Source of the DNA: Baylisascaris procyonis | Taxonomy: Eukaryota; Nematoda; Chromadorea; Rhabditida; Ascarididae | DNA: 64,000 nucleotides | Direction of reading: 5' to 3' | Assembly (NCBI GenBank): GCA_037389465.1 | Contig: JAZARR010000146.1 | Coordinates: 3,070,001-3,134,000, forward strand | Part shown: positions 39,303 to 51,800 of the stretch, in pieces | Layout: each line of letters begins with the position of its first letter | How positions within the stretch are numbered: position 1 is the stretch's first letter | Program-made: the position numbers and the translations under genes | Notes under the pieces: model-generated | Seen by the model: the letters and a program-made list of their open reading frames with translations, nothing else | The model's database searches: none | What the model was told of the DNA's origin: nothing

Positions 39303-40491
39303 TGAGTATTTTGCCTGATTTGTGATAATTTCACATTTGAAAAAGAGAATCACGTTAAATTAAAGTGCGCAAAACGAACGCATAATCAACTCGGGTAAGC
39401 TGATATGAAAAGCATTCTCTTTGCTATTCGACTAACTAGGCCGACGGGTTGTAAAAATATTCAAAGAACAGTAACGAAGATCCTCTAGTTCATGCCTTTT
39501 CCTAAAAAACCGATCAGTTGTGCTAGCCGCCGTCGAAAAACCCATATCCTTACCGTACGACCGATTGTCAAAAAAGTCTAACCCGTGAATTTGATGACAG
39601 ATTTAAAGGCACGGTTTCCTGCCAATTCAAAACTTTCTACAGATAATCCTGAAGTGCAGAGTGCATCTTAAGCTTCCCGAGTTCAACTCCCCAACCGTGC
39701 ATATTGGAACTCTCGTATGGATAAATAAACAGATCCACACATACATATTACATGTAAACAGGCAAGGTGGTCCAACTGCACTTTCGGTGAAAATACGCAA
39801 AGGCGGACAATAAGTACATGCCATTCGAGTACCTGAGAAGGTTTGCAACAAGGATGGGATATTGCCATACTTAGGTCGCTATCACATTCCTATCATTCGG
39901 TGGTTCGCATCGCAAAAAGCTGAACGCTAAAAGATGATAGGTGCACCTTACAATGACTGTACATTGTTCACCAATTCAGTGATTATTTTCTTTGCACTAT
40001 CACTCAACAACATCAAATAAACGTTCACCATCTAAGATAGGGCGCCTAAGAAGAAGGTTCCCTTATATTGTTTGGCAACATAAAACAATAAACAAATGTT
40101 TTATTTTATATATCGTTGAATGAGGAAATTCGTGCACAGAGCAATAACTATCGAGATAATCGGGATGCAATGGGGACATACATGCATCATCGCTAAAGAC
40201 AGCATTCCGACATTTCTCTTTCTTGTTCGCCTCTAGGACGGCATTTAAGCATGCTCATCATAATGAACTTAAATCAGTAGTTCGTAGCTTTCCACGGGGA
40301 AAAAACAGCATCACTCATTAATATACAGCAATCGCTAATCATCAATCTAAAAAAATTGCGACCATAAAATTAGCAACTTTTTAGCAGTACATCTATACAA
40401 GCAATCCGACATCGGAATGCAGCAACACAATGTGGGAAAATCTCTTACGGACAACACCTATTTCGACTAGACTAATCTTGACATGAGAGGA
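39303..40491. other. convergent intergenic region flp-7 / NDUFV3-like
   Basis: No gene seen. Both flanking genes end here. A possible minus-strand poly(A) signal (AATAAA) for the NDUFV3-like gene is at 40100-40105, about 390 nt after its stop. Confidence 0.5.
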
Positions 40492-43400
40492 CTACTTTTT
40501 AGTTACGCGAGGTTCCACAGCTGGTGTCTTGTTGGAGGGCTGAGGAAGTCGTGATGGTCCAAGTTCCTTCTGAAATCACAAATGATTCTAAAGTACGCGA
40601 AGTATAACCAGAAGTTCTAAATCCAAATAAGTGTTTTCTTGGTGGTCACTTTAGAATGATGGTGTAGGTTGTTTCTATTTAGCAATGAAGCAATCAGCAT
40701 GGCCAAAGATAAAGAGACAAAGTGAGAATACCTGGTAAATATTAGGGAAAATTTCGCGGGATCACCACAGCTTCAAATTATTTGAATGATTGACGACGGA
40801 TTTGTAAAAATGCCATCAGTGTTCCTCCTTTCACAAACACATACAGGAAGTGGGAAGTGACGAAAACACAGCGAAGAGAGCAGGGAGTGGTGATTCAAGC
40901 GCTAGATTAAGCGATTAGTTTCTTTTCTTTCTGTTTCTTCCTTCTTTTTTTTTGAAAATGTTTTAATCAAATCTCAAGTGTGCATCATTCGAGGCCTCTG
41001 GGCCCATCGCTTCCTTCCACAGCTACTGCTTTTTTTTCATTTTTGGTGCTTCAAATGTAGTCTACTGTTTTGCCTCCCCTTCCCTTCCACCCCGCATCTC
41101 CCCCATCTCCCAAAGAAAGTTTCTTTCATCGATCTCGTGATCGTTTAGACCTCTAGACGCTCTCAAGCACATTCGTTAGACTTCGCTTCGCTACTTCCTC
41201 AATAGCACGCATAGCCATGATGGATTACAATGAATGTTAGGTTAGTCTAACCCTATTTCAGCAGACAATGAAAGTCGAAGTAAAATTAACTCGTTGACCG
41301 TATGCCAAAAGGAATACTAAAAATATTTTAAGCGTGAGGTGGAGTTCCAAAAGCGCAACCGATTGTCCACAGCTTCTTTCTGCAATAGAGTTAGGCGCTA
41401 ACCGAAGATGCATACCAAACCTCTACTGCAGCCCCTATTACGCTATATCTTGATGCAACGGATGGAGGCGTGAAACTTCCGTCTCGTTATAAACGGATGA
41501 CATGCAAAAAACGCTTAAGTTTTATAAGATGCGAGTAAATAATCTCTAGTTTCATGCACAATTCAAATATGCTCACTAACTTCTTTATCGTAGAAGGACC
41601 AAGTGCTGAAATTCAGGTACTCGCTGCATTTGTAGTCCGTCGGTTTGCTCTTTTCGTTCTTCCCTCTCTAGAAAGAAAGGTTTTAAGAAATCGATGCAAG
41701 AAACCAATATTCCACCTAAATAACTATAAAAAGGATGAATCAAATCACTCGAAACTTTTCTAAATGAACCAAAGCCGCTGAAAAAGGCAAAGTTTTTGAG
41801 AATCAAACTGTGCTGTAACCCAATACAGTACAACAAAGGTGGCATAATGACACTTGATACTTGTTAATAACAATCACGAAAGGTGCAAAAATTGTGCTTC
41901 CCACTCGAACAACATAAGTTTCATCGATTCTTTCGACGTTACGAAATCTTTCAATGATTCCCTAATCTGGCGCAACTAAAGCCCACTGTGTTGCATATAA
42001 AAAGGCAAAAAAAAGCGTCTGCGCAATCTATATGCAAAATATTTGGGTATATTTTTCAAACCTGTAGGTCACAGAAGACTGCCTCTTCCTGTATGAATTG
42101 ATAATTTTTATGGACGAAACCATGATGGGCTCAGTGGCGTATTTAGAGTGCACTATGACTTATCTGGTTGATTAAATGGTAAAAACTTAAGTGAAGCACT
42201 GGGCAGGCTAATGCACAACAATGATTTTTTTTTTCATGCTGCAGCAAATTATAGCATTCTAAAGGTGCTGGTGAAGAGGCACCCCTCCGAAATAATACTG
42301 AGGCATTTTCGGATTACTCCAACACTAATGGCGAAGCCTCAATGCTTTCAATCGGTCGACACAAGCATCAACAAAAACTTGCAAATGTTTTAGGTTGTGC
42401 TGCTTCGCATTGCCGCCTAGTTTTTTTTTTTTTTTTTCAGATCTCCATTAGCCGGATAGCCTCTTGCTAATCAAGTAATGAGAACAGCGCAGAGTACCAC
42501 TAGCCTAAATAAAAGGAGAAAAAAGCATCCGCTTTTATAACCGTTCAAAAGCCAGACGCTTGTTAATGCAATGCTTTACCAATACGTATATGTGGTTCAG
42601 TAATAGCACCTCAGAAAACCAGAAATGCAATACCTCCCACGGACCCGAAACCTAATAGCTGATTACTACCGCTTATGAAGCTCGTGGGGCACTTCAGCAC
42701 CAAAAATGTGCGCTGCACAACAGTAGTAATGAAAGCATTGTATATGCACTCCTGTATGCCACAGAAATCACGTTGTATAAAGGCATATTGGTGTATATGG
42801 AATAGATTAAAAATTGGACACAGCCCCCCCCCCCTTGTCATTTTTTCGAACAAAGTTCGTCCCTACTGCGCCCGACCGTTTCCATACTCAACTACTCAAA
42901 CGATGAAACTGTTATGAAGCAGCACCCACACCCATTCATCGAATATGTTCACCTGCAGCGGCGATCATGTGGCCACCTCAGGTTGGCATTGAACACCGAA
43001 TCCCAAAATTGAAAACGAACAAGTTAGGATACTTTCCGGAAGAACGATCTTAGTATTTCAAAGCAGCAGACCGCAATTTTGAGGAAGTACTTCAAAGATG
43101 ACATGGTTAATAGACTAACAAATGAGAACAGAGCCGTAGGTAAGAAGATAAACGGCAGAATCCCTCTGTTCGAATCTGTAGCTCAATCTCGAACTGTTTT
43201 GGAAGCCCTCTATGAAAAAGTTGGTTGATTGTAAACTTGATTATTTATTCTACGGTCGATCGATGCTCATTTGATTAAGTCTCATTGATGCGCCAAAAAA
43301 AAACCTTTTTCCTTCCACGACCTTTATCCTCGAGATAGGCAATCAGAAACTTCCTGTCAAAAGACGACTTTGACGTTTCACTACATTCGCATTTCACACA

Positions 43401-43566
43401 CAGTAGAAACATACTAATCGATATATAATAAAACTAAAAATAAAAGGAGAACCTTTTTCAATTCCTCCGCATGCTCAATACCCGTTGTGCATTGAGGTGC
43501 GGCCGAGAACGCTGTACGTGCTTGCATCGGCATCAAGCAACGAATGAAGCGACTCGTTAGTGACAT
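40492..43566 (-). CDS. NDUFV3: NDUFV3-like complex I accessory subunit (9-10 kDa)
   Basis: Three exons on the minus strand, all phase 0: 43453-43566, 41581-41667 and 40492-40569 (TAG); 92 residues. Residues 1-25 (MSLTSRFIRCLMPMQARTAF and on) are basic and free of acidic residues, a typical mitochondrial presequence. The mature part has KPTDYKCSEYLNF, then SFYDKEKELG, then SRLPQPSNK. Spacing from the aromatic/Asp motif to the (R)(L/M)PQPS motif matches the C-terminus of NDUFV3, the small subunit beside NDUFV1/NDUFV2 in the NADH-binding module at the tip of the peripheral arm. A short extension ending VTKK follows. The start is fixed by an acceptor (CGTTGCAG) one base before ATG. Family call is by motif recall; the short length and fast divergence of this subunit leave some doubt. 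Confidence 0.75.
41668..43452 (-). other. NDUFV3-like gene intron 1
   Basis: 1.8-kb intron. On the opposite (+) strand 43028-43228 is a 66-codon open frame after GTTAG, ending TGA. It includes KQQTAILRKYFKDDMVNRL and LEALYEKVG, has an upstream partner in another frame (from 42969), and could be a decayed exon or element. A poly-C run lies at 42824-42834. Confidence 0.5.
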
Positions 43567-43574
43567 CCTGCAAC
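43567..43574 (-). other. 3' splice site one base before NDUFV3-like start
   Basis: Minus strand CCGTTGCAG then G-ATG. With only one base between acceptor and ATG, the 5' UTR would be almost entirely the spliced leader. Confidence 0.5.
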
Positions 43575-46500
43575 GGAAAAAAATCGAAAGAATACTCCAT
43601 TTTCTACAGACATCTGGACGAACATAACGCGGGTCGAGAAATATGGTCACCGACAAGTTGTCTGACAATTAGTCTACAAATAAAAGAGAGGGGAAAATGC
43701 TGCCGAGGCTATTTCAGCCATAAATGACAACTGTGGTAAAGGAGCTCCTGGGACGCAATTAGGTGAATTTACGAGACTACCCGCTTGGTCGTGGATTCGA
43801 CTCAACAACGCACGCCGCCTCGTTCGAACATTCGATTCTCATCTTTGAACTAGTCCAATCACACAAGCTCTCAACTAGCTGGGACCGAACCACCATGGTA
43901 GTGTCGGAGTGCTGCATGGAGGCGTCGTTAAAATGACAGGCGGCGCTTCTGTCAATGATTGGAGGACATTTTAGAGAGAAAGACATCCAATGTTACGCCC
44001 CTAGGTGTTGAAGAAAGGAAAATAATGGAAGGACAATCGAGTGGAAGGGTTTTGAGAAAGGACAAGCCGGCTGGGGCATAAAAATAGGTACTACGCATTT
44101 ACGGGAAATCCGGTAAGTTGGAAAACAAAATGCCTGACATGTTGGTGTCCAGGCTCCATATTTACTTTCCACAACATCTTTAGCTGTCACTAGAACCAAT
44201 GACAGCTTTCCTGAAAAATGTGCATGCCAGCTCCACAGTATGACGACTTTCCCGTCATTCGGGCCGACGAACTGAAACTTCGTGGCTACTGTTAGACGAC
44301 AATTTCTATAGGTATTTATGTGGGAAAACGTACGTGCATGACAAATACGTCTAAGCAAAACATCGGTTTCACAACCTACAACATGTCAAAGAGAGCTTTG
44401 AAGGTAATAAAAATACGGCTTTTTTTCATTTTGGAGTCTTCCTTATAGGCATTTGTTAAGTGCACCTACACTTTGGAAAATTGCAAACGTTATAAGCCCA
44501 TCTTAGATATAAGCTTCCCCCTTTCGTTCTTCGACTACAACCCCCCCTCCCTTACAGCGACATGTACGGAACTGCTTACCTGACGAAGTGACACACTGAG
44601 TTTCGAAAAATAAAGCTGAGATGCATGAACGATTTAACAACGGTGACGATTTAACAATGAATATCCGTTGCGAAATTTGCCGACAACGTCATTCTTCGAT
44701 CACCCACTCCTCTCCCTTCCCCCTTCCCACCTATCGACTTTGCGCCCGCAGAAACTGCCTTCTTCGAACATGGAACTTGTCCTCGATCCCATCATTTGGC
44801 ACAATGAACTACGAATATTTAACGTTACTGAAACAATCAGGGAAAGATGGGCTGCATCCTCGAATAAAAATATTCCACAACAGTGCATCCCATTATAAGG
44901 CAGCATTTCAACACGTGCATTTTTCGCCGTGGTGATATTCCGATACAACACCGAACGTTTGACATTTTTTTCATAAAAATACCGCACAATTTTCATAAAA
45001 ATATAGGTTTCCACAACAAGTTTAATTGTAACATACAATAAGAAGTCCAGACATAAGACACTGGTCTAAGTACAGCATACTTGAAACTGCTTATGAGGAA
45101 ATCGTGGCAAGCGATGAAGTGAAAAATCTGAAGGTATACCAGTCTCTGAAATACTCGCAGTGAATTGAAGGAACATCTGTAGCATAATGTCCCTCTGCAT
45201 GGAAGAAAATATGCAGCACATGTTATCGTTTCCAGATACAATTCTTAGGTTTTTTGCAGGAGCTTATCTTCGAGAACACAGCCTATGAAATGGTGGTGCT
45301 CGTTTAATATCCCAAGGTTTCTTATGGTGTTCACAAGTTTCCAGAATCGACGTATATCGAGCCAGAGTTTCATACGAATAGAGGGAGGGGAGTTCGTGCC
45401 TTTTGCAAGTTCGAAGGCAAGTGCAAAACCATAGTCAAGAGATCACACTACACCCAGCTTAGAGAAGCAACGGGGGCTTACTCCGCAGCTAACCGACAAC
45501 TTCAGCACCATTTTCTTATTGAACAACCTTTTCTGATTATGAAATTGTTTGGACGAGACCGCGAGATCAGACAAAGGTAAGAAACGCCGAAGGAACAAAG
45601 CAGTTCGCCGTTGCAAAAATGAAGTAGCAAAAGGTTGGCGAAAATTTTCGGGGAAAATGAAGCACCACCAGGACAGGTCGGAGAAGTAGAAGAAAAGGAT
45701 AGAAAAACTAATGCATAGTTGCAGAACGTTGCGGGAACGGCGCTTGGTTGGCTTGCCTGTCAGTCCGACGTTAGCGTTCCAATCCCATGGAGAGGCGGAA
45801 CATTTCAATATCTGAACTTGAATCAGGGAGTTCGACTTGTTCGACTCTTCCAGATGTAAAGTACAACCTCTACAGCATCCTCTACATCCTCGACGAGCAA
45901 ACGCTGCAGGATTCTATATGTCGTTGCATTCCTAGCTTGCAAGTTTTGTCAAGATGCACTTCGCTTGTTGAAGGTGTTACTTCTGCTGCAATTACTTCAT
46001 AAAAAGTGAGAAAACCTTTCTAATTTTTTGACTAAAGCTCAAAAAATTGAAGTGCTGTGTAATATTTGAGGCAGGCGGTGAAATAAGAAAGACTGCCCAA
46101 TGACCTCATGGCGTTGTTCGAAATTGATTTTGGTGCTACTCAACGATTGCCGTTTTATCGCGGTATTTGCTGGATCTCAAAGTATACCAGTCCCCACCCC
46201 TCCCCTCCTTCTCTCTCCATCTCCCATATGTTTGCTGTTATTGATCCATCGTGCGGTAAATAACTACCCTTTGATAATAAAGCATTTGAGGGGTTATATT
46301 CTCTACAGCACGTGCTAAGCATGTTTGTTTCTGTTTTCTCAGATATGTACTTCATTTCACTCCTATGTAAAAGTGTTCTCTTTTCTAGACATGAACTATG
46401 TTCCATATGTCCCACATGATTCAAGCAAAAATACTGTATCATCTTGTCTAAGTTTCTCACTGCTAAACGTTTCTCGAAAAGAATGCAAAACTTTAAAAAT

Positions 46501-47741
46501 TCACTTTCGGCGAAAAAAAAACCGGAAAAACATTGAAAGCCCATTTTACTGTAACAATAAAAATTAGAGAAGGTAGGCGCTCGCATCGCGAACAGCAGAA
46601 TCGAGCTATAGTTATGCGTGTTACGACTACCTAGCAGTTCTTTAATCGGCACTGCGTTGAACATACTAATTAAGACAAGACCAGGTAAGTCTAATATATA
46701 TGCGTATATTTTGCAAAGACATCCAATTTTTTTTTTTTGAACATTTGGTTGAGATAAGAAGGTACTATTGAAAAGGCAGGTGTGATTGGTACATTTTGCA
46801 AAGAACAAGCACTACTAATTGAACGTAATTAAGACAAGAGGACCTAAGTCTAATAATTTAGGATATTTTGCACAGATTGAATAGTGAGAACTTCATAGGT
46901 GGAGAACGAAAGTAAAAAGAAATCAACGTTGAGAATTGAGAGAATACAATCAAAAGATGTGCCTATCAGAAATATTTAAATGTAGAGAACAATGTTAACG
47001 ATTGCATTGAAGATGAATTCTTTGATTTATCGAAGTACGATGAATCGCTTATTAAATAAAACGGAAAAATTGAAATGAAATTTGCATAGTGAATTTAAAA
47101 TCTAAGCGGCAAAATTACTCGTTGTGATTATTGTTTCAGTGATATGCGAATGGGCATTTGATGAATCGCTAATTTTAACTAACTAAACGAATCTGTCAAA
47201 ATTGAGAAAGTGCTTACATTTTTTTGTATAATTTTTCTCTATTATTTCACTCTACGTCGGTGGACAGAGCATTGAATCAAACCAGTTCCCTTTCTAATAT
47301 ACCCTTCCCCTCCCTCACCTAAAATTAACCTTATTCATCGCTGTCCTTATGCAGCGACATTAAAAGTAACGTTGCGATATTGAAAAATAACATATAGTAT
47401 GCCGCTATAATTTGCACCTTCTTCCGGAAGACGTTGACAGAATTCCTCATCAGCGATTGTTGCATCATATGCGGAACCATATAAAAGATGGGCCTATTTT
47501 CCAACAGCATGCTTTATAATTTCTACCTATACAGCAACCAAATATTTGCTTTTATTAGATTCTGATTTCATCACCACATCTCGGAAGCGTCTGTGCAATA
47601 GCGATTAAGAAATGGCCAATTCTATAGTGGACATGAAATGACCGAATGACTAAAACACGTTGAAGTAGGTGGTTGCCGTAGACCTTAAGATGCCTTTTAC
47701 AAGCTTACTACTCTCTTTTCCATTCCCCCCAATCCCTACAG
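43575..47741. other. intergenic region with orphan open frames
   Basis: No recognised gene. Possible + strand exons are 44752-44898 (after a long pyrimidine tract ending CCCGCAG; frame includes ELVLDPIIWHNELRIF and ends in TAA) and 45787-46002 (frame starting MERRNISISELE, ending in TAA). 43760-43990 is GC-richer, with minus-strand words resembling a tRNA T-arm (GAGTCGAATCC) and could be an old interspersed repeat. A 217-codon minus-strand open frame at 46155-46808 is longer than expected by chance but has an unusual Phe/Cys-rich composition. Confidence 0.4.
46155..46808 (-). other. 217-codon open frame, doubtful coding status
   Basis: Longest open frame in the window. From a rough AT-rich composition model, an open run this long is unexpected in 64 kb. 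The predicted product is rich in Phe, Cys and Ser, has no domain I know and no codon pattern typical of the supported genes here, and ends across a purine-rich patch. It may be antisense to something or a fragment of an element. Confidence 0.2.
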
Positions 47742-47997
47742 CCGCCATGGAAGCGAGACACATGATACTCAGTCATCTCATAGCTATGTGTGCTACCGAA
47801 CTTTTCGAACGCACAACAAACTATGCGTGATAAGGCTTTTTGCGCTAACTGCAATCGTATCAATGGCGAAGGCGCAACTACGCATCTGGGAATCTAACTT
47901 CAACGCCTTGCTGGAAATGAATGAAGCAAAAAGAGAAGAATTCTTGAGGAAATATAGGGCAAATTGTACGCTTATATATTTTGCGATTATGAGTTGA
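47742..47997 (+). CDS. orphan terminal exon (candidate)
   Basis: A strong acceptor (pyrimidine tract CCATTCCCCCCAATCCCTACAG ending 47741) opens a frame that continues 85 codons to TGA. It contains a hydrophobic segment (LCVIRLFALTAIVSMA) followed by a charged helix-like stretch (LLEMNEAKREEFLRKYR). It starts in phase 2 (one base completes the codon), so an upstream exon is required and was not found. The first ATG in another frame (47747, CCGCCATGG) gives only a 27-codon frame. Confidence 0.3.
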
Positions 47998-48803
47998 GAT
48001 GTTCAAAAAAAAAAAAAAAAAAAACAAACAAACAAAAATCACATTTACTGCACCAGTATGAGCTTTGTGTGGGGCACCATTCGATGATCGCACAGAATGC
48101 GGTCTCACGCTAAAAAAAACCTTCCCAATCGTACGATTAGCCTAAAAATTTGTATGCTAGCATCTTTTCTCATAAAAAATCCAGGTGTTCAAAGAGAAAA
48201 AACTGCACTCTCTTCATAATCAACACCTTTCAGGTGATGCGGATTAATGTACTACTGCGTAGCATTATTTAATTGTTTATACAACAATTCAACAAATATT
48301 ATAAACTTTGGTGTTTATTCGTAGTCGAAGATTGCGTTTAGCGCCCTCAAAACAATTTTGTTTTTTAAATGCAAATGCCGCAAAATAGGACAACATGAGG
48401 ATCGACAAGAAAAACAAAAAAAAAAAGACAAGGCGGCAAATATTATTATAAATGCGTTGTTCTTTTTATAAGTTATGCAATGAGAACATAACATTAAGGA
48501 AGAGAAAGAGAAAGAAAGAAAGAAAAAAGTTACAATTCATTTGAGAGAAAAAAGGAAGAAAGAAGTAATAACAAATAAACAAAAAACAATGAAAACAAAG
48601 AAAAAAATAATGATAAAAACGCGTAATTAATTTGGTAGTTCGAAGCATTTTAGGAGAACATTTTACGATTGTTTTGAAGGAGATTTGAAACATGAGAATT
48701 GTTATTTCGAAATTATCACTGATAAAATCCACGTTTGATCAGTATTTGTTCATTGATGATTTGCATGCGAATTGAGGTGGTTTCTTCTCTTTTTTTTTTC
48801 TTC
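47998..48803. other. 3' flank of calu-1, simple repeats
   Basis: A-rich tract at 48004-48039 and purine-rich (GAAA)n at 48495-48527. A minus-strand AATAAA at 48314-48319 lies about 490 nt beyond the calu-1 stop and is a possible poly(A) signal. No gene seen. Confidence 0.5.
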
Positions 48804-51800
48804 TTAAAGTTCCGCAGGATCATGCTTTTGCAATTGCTCTCCGTAATCGGTCGCCTGTGAGCCGACAAATGTATCATAATGAGCGAGAATCTCCTCCATC
48901 GAAAGTTTCCCATCCTTAAATATTTTGCAATTTTTCTTAAGTAATTTGTGACATACATTAAATATTTCTTAGCGACCCTTAATTTCTAGATTTCCTATTA
49001 AATTGTGACCCTATGGGAAGAAAGCTAGTTATCGCTTCAAAACGAACGAGGTTTTATTCTTCGGAAGCATTTTTCTTCAGCTACAAGGTTCTCCTACTTC
49101 TGATGGCAGTTATGAACGAGAAATGGTATGATTGGAACCTTTTTTCTCAAGAATGCTACAACGTGGGAAAAAAATGAGCGCCCTTCAACAACGATCATCT
49201 GAAGCGCAATATTCGTAGATTCGACCTTCAGCTGCTTTAACAGAGTTTGTAAATTAGTATTTTTAGCGTATCATAAAAATTAATGTTTTATTTTTATTTT
49301 TATTTTTATTTATTCATTTATTTTTATTAAAAGGAATATTTCTGCTCTGATGAAATACTCACCTTATCGTCATCTGCAATACCAATGAGGTGTTTCGCTT
49401 CAGCATCCGCATGATCGAATCCAATAGGCATAATCCAATCCCTCATTTCATCCTCAAATTGACGACCATCAGTTTGGATCTTATAATGCATTTGTTGCCT
49501 TTTCTGATGTCATGTAAATTTTATACGCTCGTCATTAAACGATTCCCCCGCAATCAGAAGCAACCCAACTTGTGTTGGCCTTAAATCCCGTTAAACGTTT
49601 GCAGCATACCTTTGACTGCAATGTGCGACAGTGGATCACTGCTACAACATGCAATGACTTTATGTAACTGGTCACAACACCCTAAGAAAACAAAGCAAAA
49701 GTTAAAACGTAAAAGTAATGCAGAAAGGGCTTAGGTAAACTTGACCTGTGCCCGCATGCAAAATATAGATATTACGCTTTGCTATGGATCACAGTAGATA
49801 ACACAAAATTTTAGCCGCTTAACATTCGATGATTTCATCGTAAATTAAGTCAAGTTGCATTCGTTTCATGCAGCAGTAGAAAGGAAGAGTCTATGATCAA
49901 AAACGATGTCTTAAAGTCGGCTAGTGAGGAAAGGCAGTACGGAAGAGGAAATACTATTTAATTTTTTCTCAATAAAGCACTAAATTCTTCAAAATGTTTC
50001 TCTTAAATTAGAGGGGAGGGGTGGTATTCCGCTTTTTCACAGAGCGTTTTGATCGAGTCTTAAAAGGGAGTGGCATTAAAATTGATCACTGGATGATAGA
50101 CGATGCTGCATCATAAAAAGATTTATATAAAAGTTCAACATAGGAAACACACATAATGCATACTTGGTGAAAATTTACACACTACAAAACACACCTGATT
50201 AAGCTTGCCATCACCATCCTTGTCACGATGATCTTTGAACATTTCGCGCTCACTGGCCACCCAATCAGGCTCCTTTCCATTCAGCTCCGGATAGTCCTCT
50301 GGTCGATACATATCACCTTCAAGGCAATTAATACGTTAGCTAATCTAATAACAGGACTTCTGCTGCACTAATGAACAACTCAACTTACCAATGTATTCCT
50401 CTAGGTCAACGAAACCATCCTTGTTCTTATCGATATCCTCCACTGTTTCCTAAAAATTTTCGAATTAAAGCATGCAAACAATAAAACTACTAATGAGTTC
50501 TAATTTCTTTGCTCATGGAGAAGAAAAAAAATTTTTTTTAATTTATGTAAAGAAAACATTTGGATGCTTCAACAAGAGTGAAACAAAGATGTTTTTATAT
50601 TATTTATAAGAACGCTCCAAAAAGTATCTAGAAAACGATTATAGGGTACTGATAGTGTTATCAACGCTGTGGAATATATTCATCGCATCCCAAAGTGATT
50701 ATCATTCTCGATCATCAGTTAATAGGATATGATATATACACACCTAAAAGACGTTTATACAGTGGCGACCATTTAATCAAAAACGATGTTCGCTCATTCC
50801 CTAAAGCGGTCGTTCTTCCTTTTACAGTATTGTTATACAGTTAAAGTCATTCATGCTTGAAAGTAAATTGCTTCTTATGCTTCCTACTCGAAAGCATTTC
50901 TGGTCATTCTGACGGTTGTTTGGGCTTCTCATCTCAGACCAGCATTTTATACCCCTCATATACTCAGAAACTGGTCAGTCCCTGCAATCTACCAACCACA
51001 CTTCAAGAAACTCTGCATACATAATGACAAATTGATCGGTCGCATTCAGCAATGAAGACAACATGAAATCTTCCCCCAACTCTTTACTTAAGTTACAACA
51101 TCACAGTGCTTCATCATGAAGGAAACTAAATTTATCGCTCTGGTGGTATATTATCTCATGCTTTGTTCACGATTTTACTTATTTCGTCCGAATTTCTCGA
51201 GTTTTTCCTGCGAATCATCACTCATGCACATGTTCTAAGCTGGATCGATGTCGAGTTTGGGTCCACCAAAAAAAAGTGTTTTGCAAGACTTCGTTTCTAT
51301 GAAATCAGTTCAATCACTGCTTCGCTAGAACAGAACGATGCAAAGCGTAATTCACTGCAGATAATCGAAGAGCATTTCTTTGCAGTTTTGTTTAATAAAA
51401 TGGTGCAAATCGAGAATGTCGTTGACGCAATAAAATGGCCCCTACGGTACAACTGAGCACCTAAATTTATCTCATACTGGGACCAATATTTCATCGATTG
51501 GTTCTGTGCGATTCAAGAGGAATTCTTCCTGATCGACGCCAAACATATCCGATAACGCTTAGGCCGCAACAATCGACGCTACAATTATTTCATCGTTGAG
51601 TAATACTTCAGATCAGTGGGCTGCTTCTCAAGGTTGGTGGCCTTTGAGCAACACTACCCTTATTTTTTTCTCTAAGATGCCTGTGCTTTACACTGTCTCA
51701 GAATATCCCCGTGGAGAACAAAGTCAACCAGAGGCCTTCCAACAGTACAAACATCCAATATCATGACGGAGGACCTCCTTTCATTTGTTTCTGATTGTCC

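Noticed and set aside
44700..45038. 112-codon minus-strand frame
   Set aside because: Runs through the complement of a pyrimidine tract and lies opposite a better-supported + strand exon candidate.
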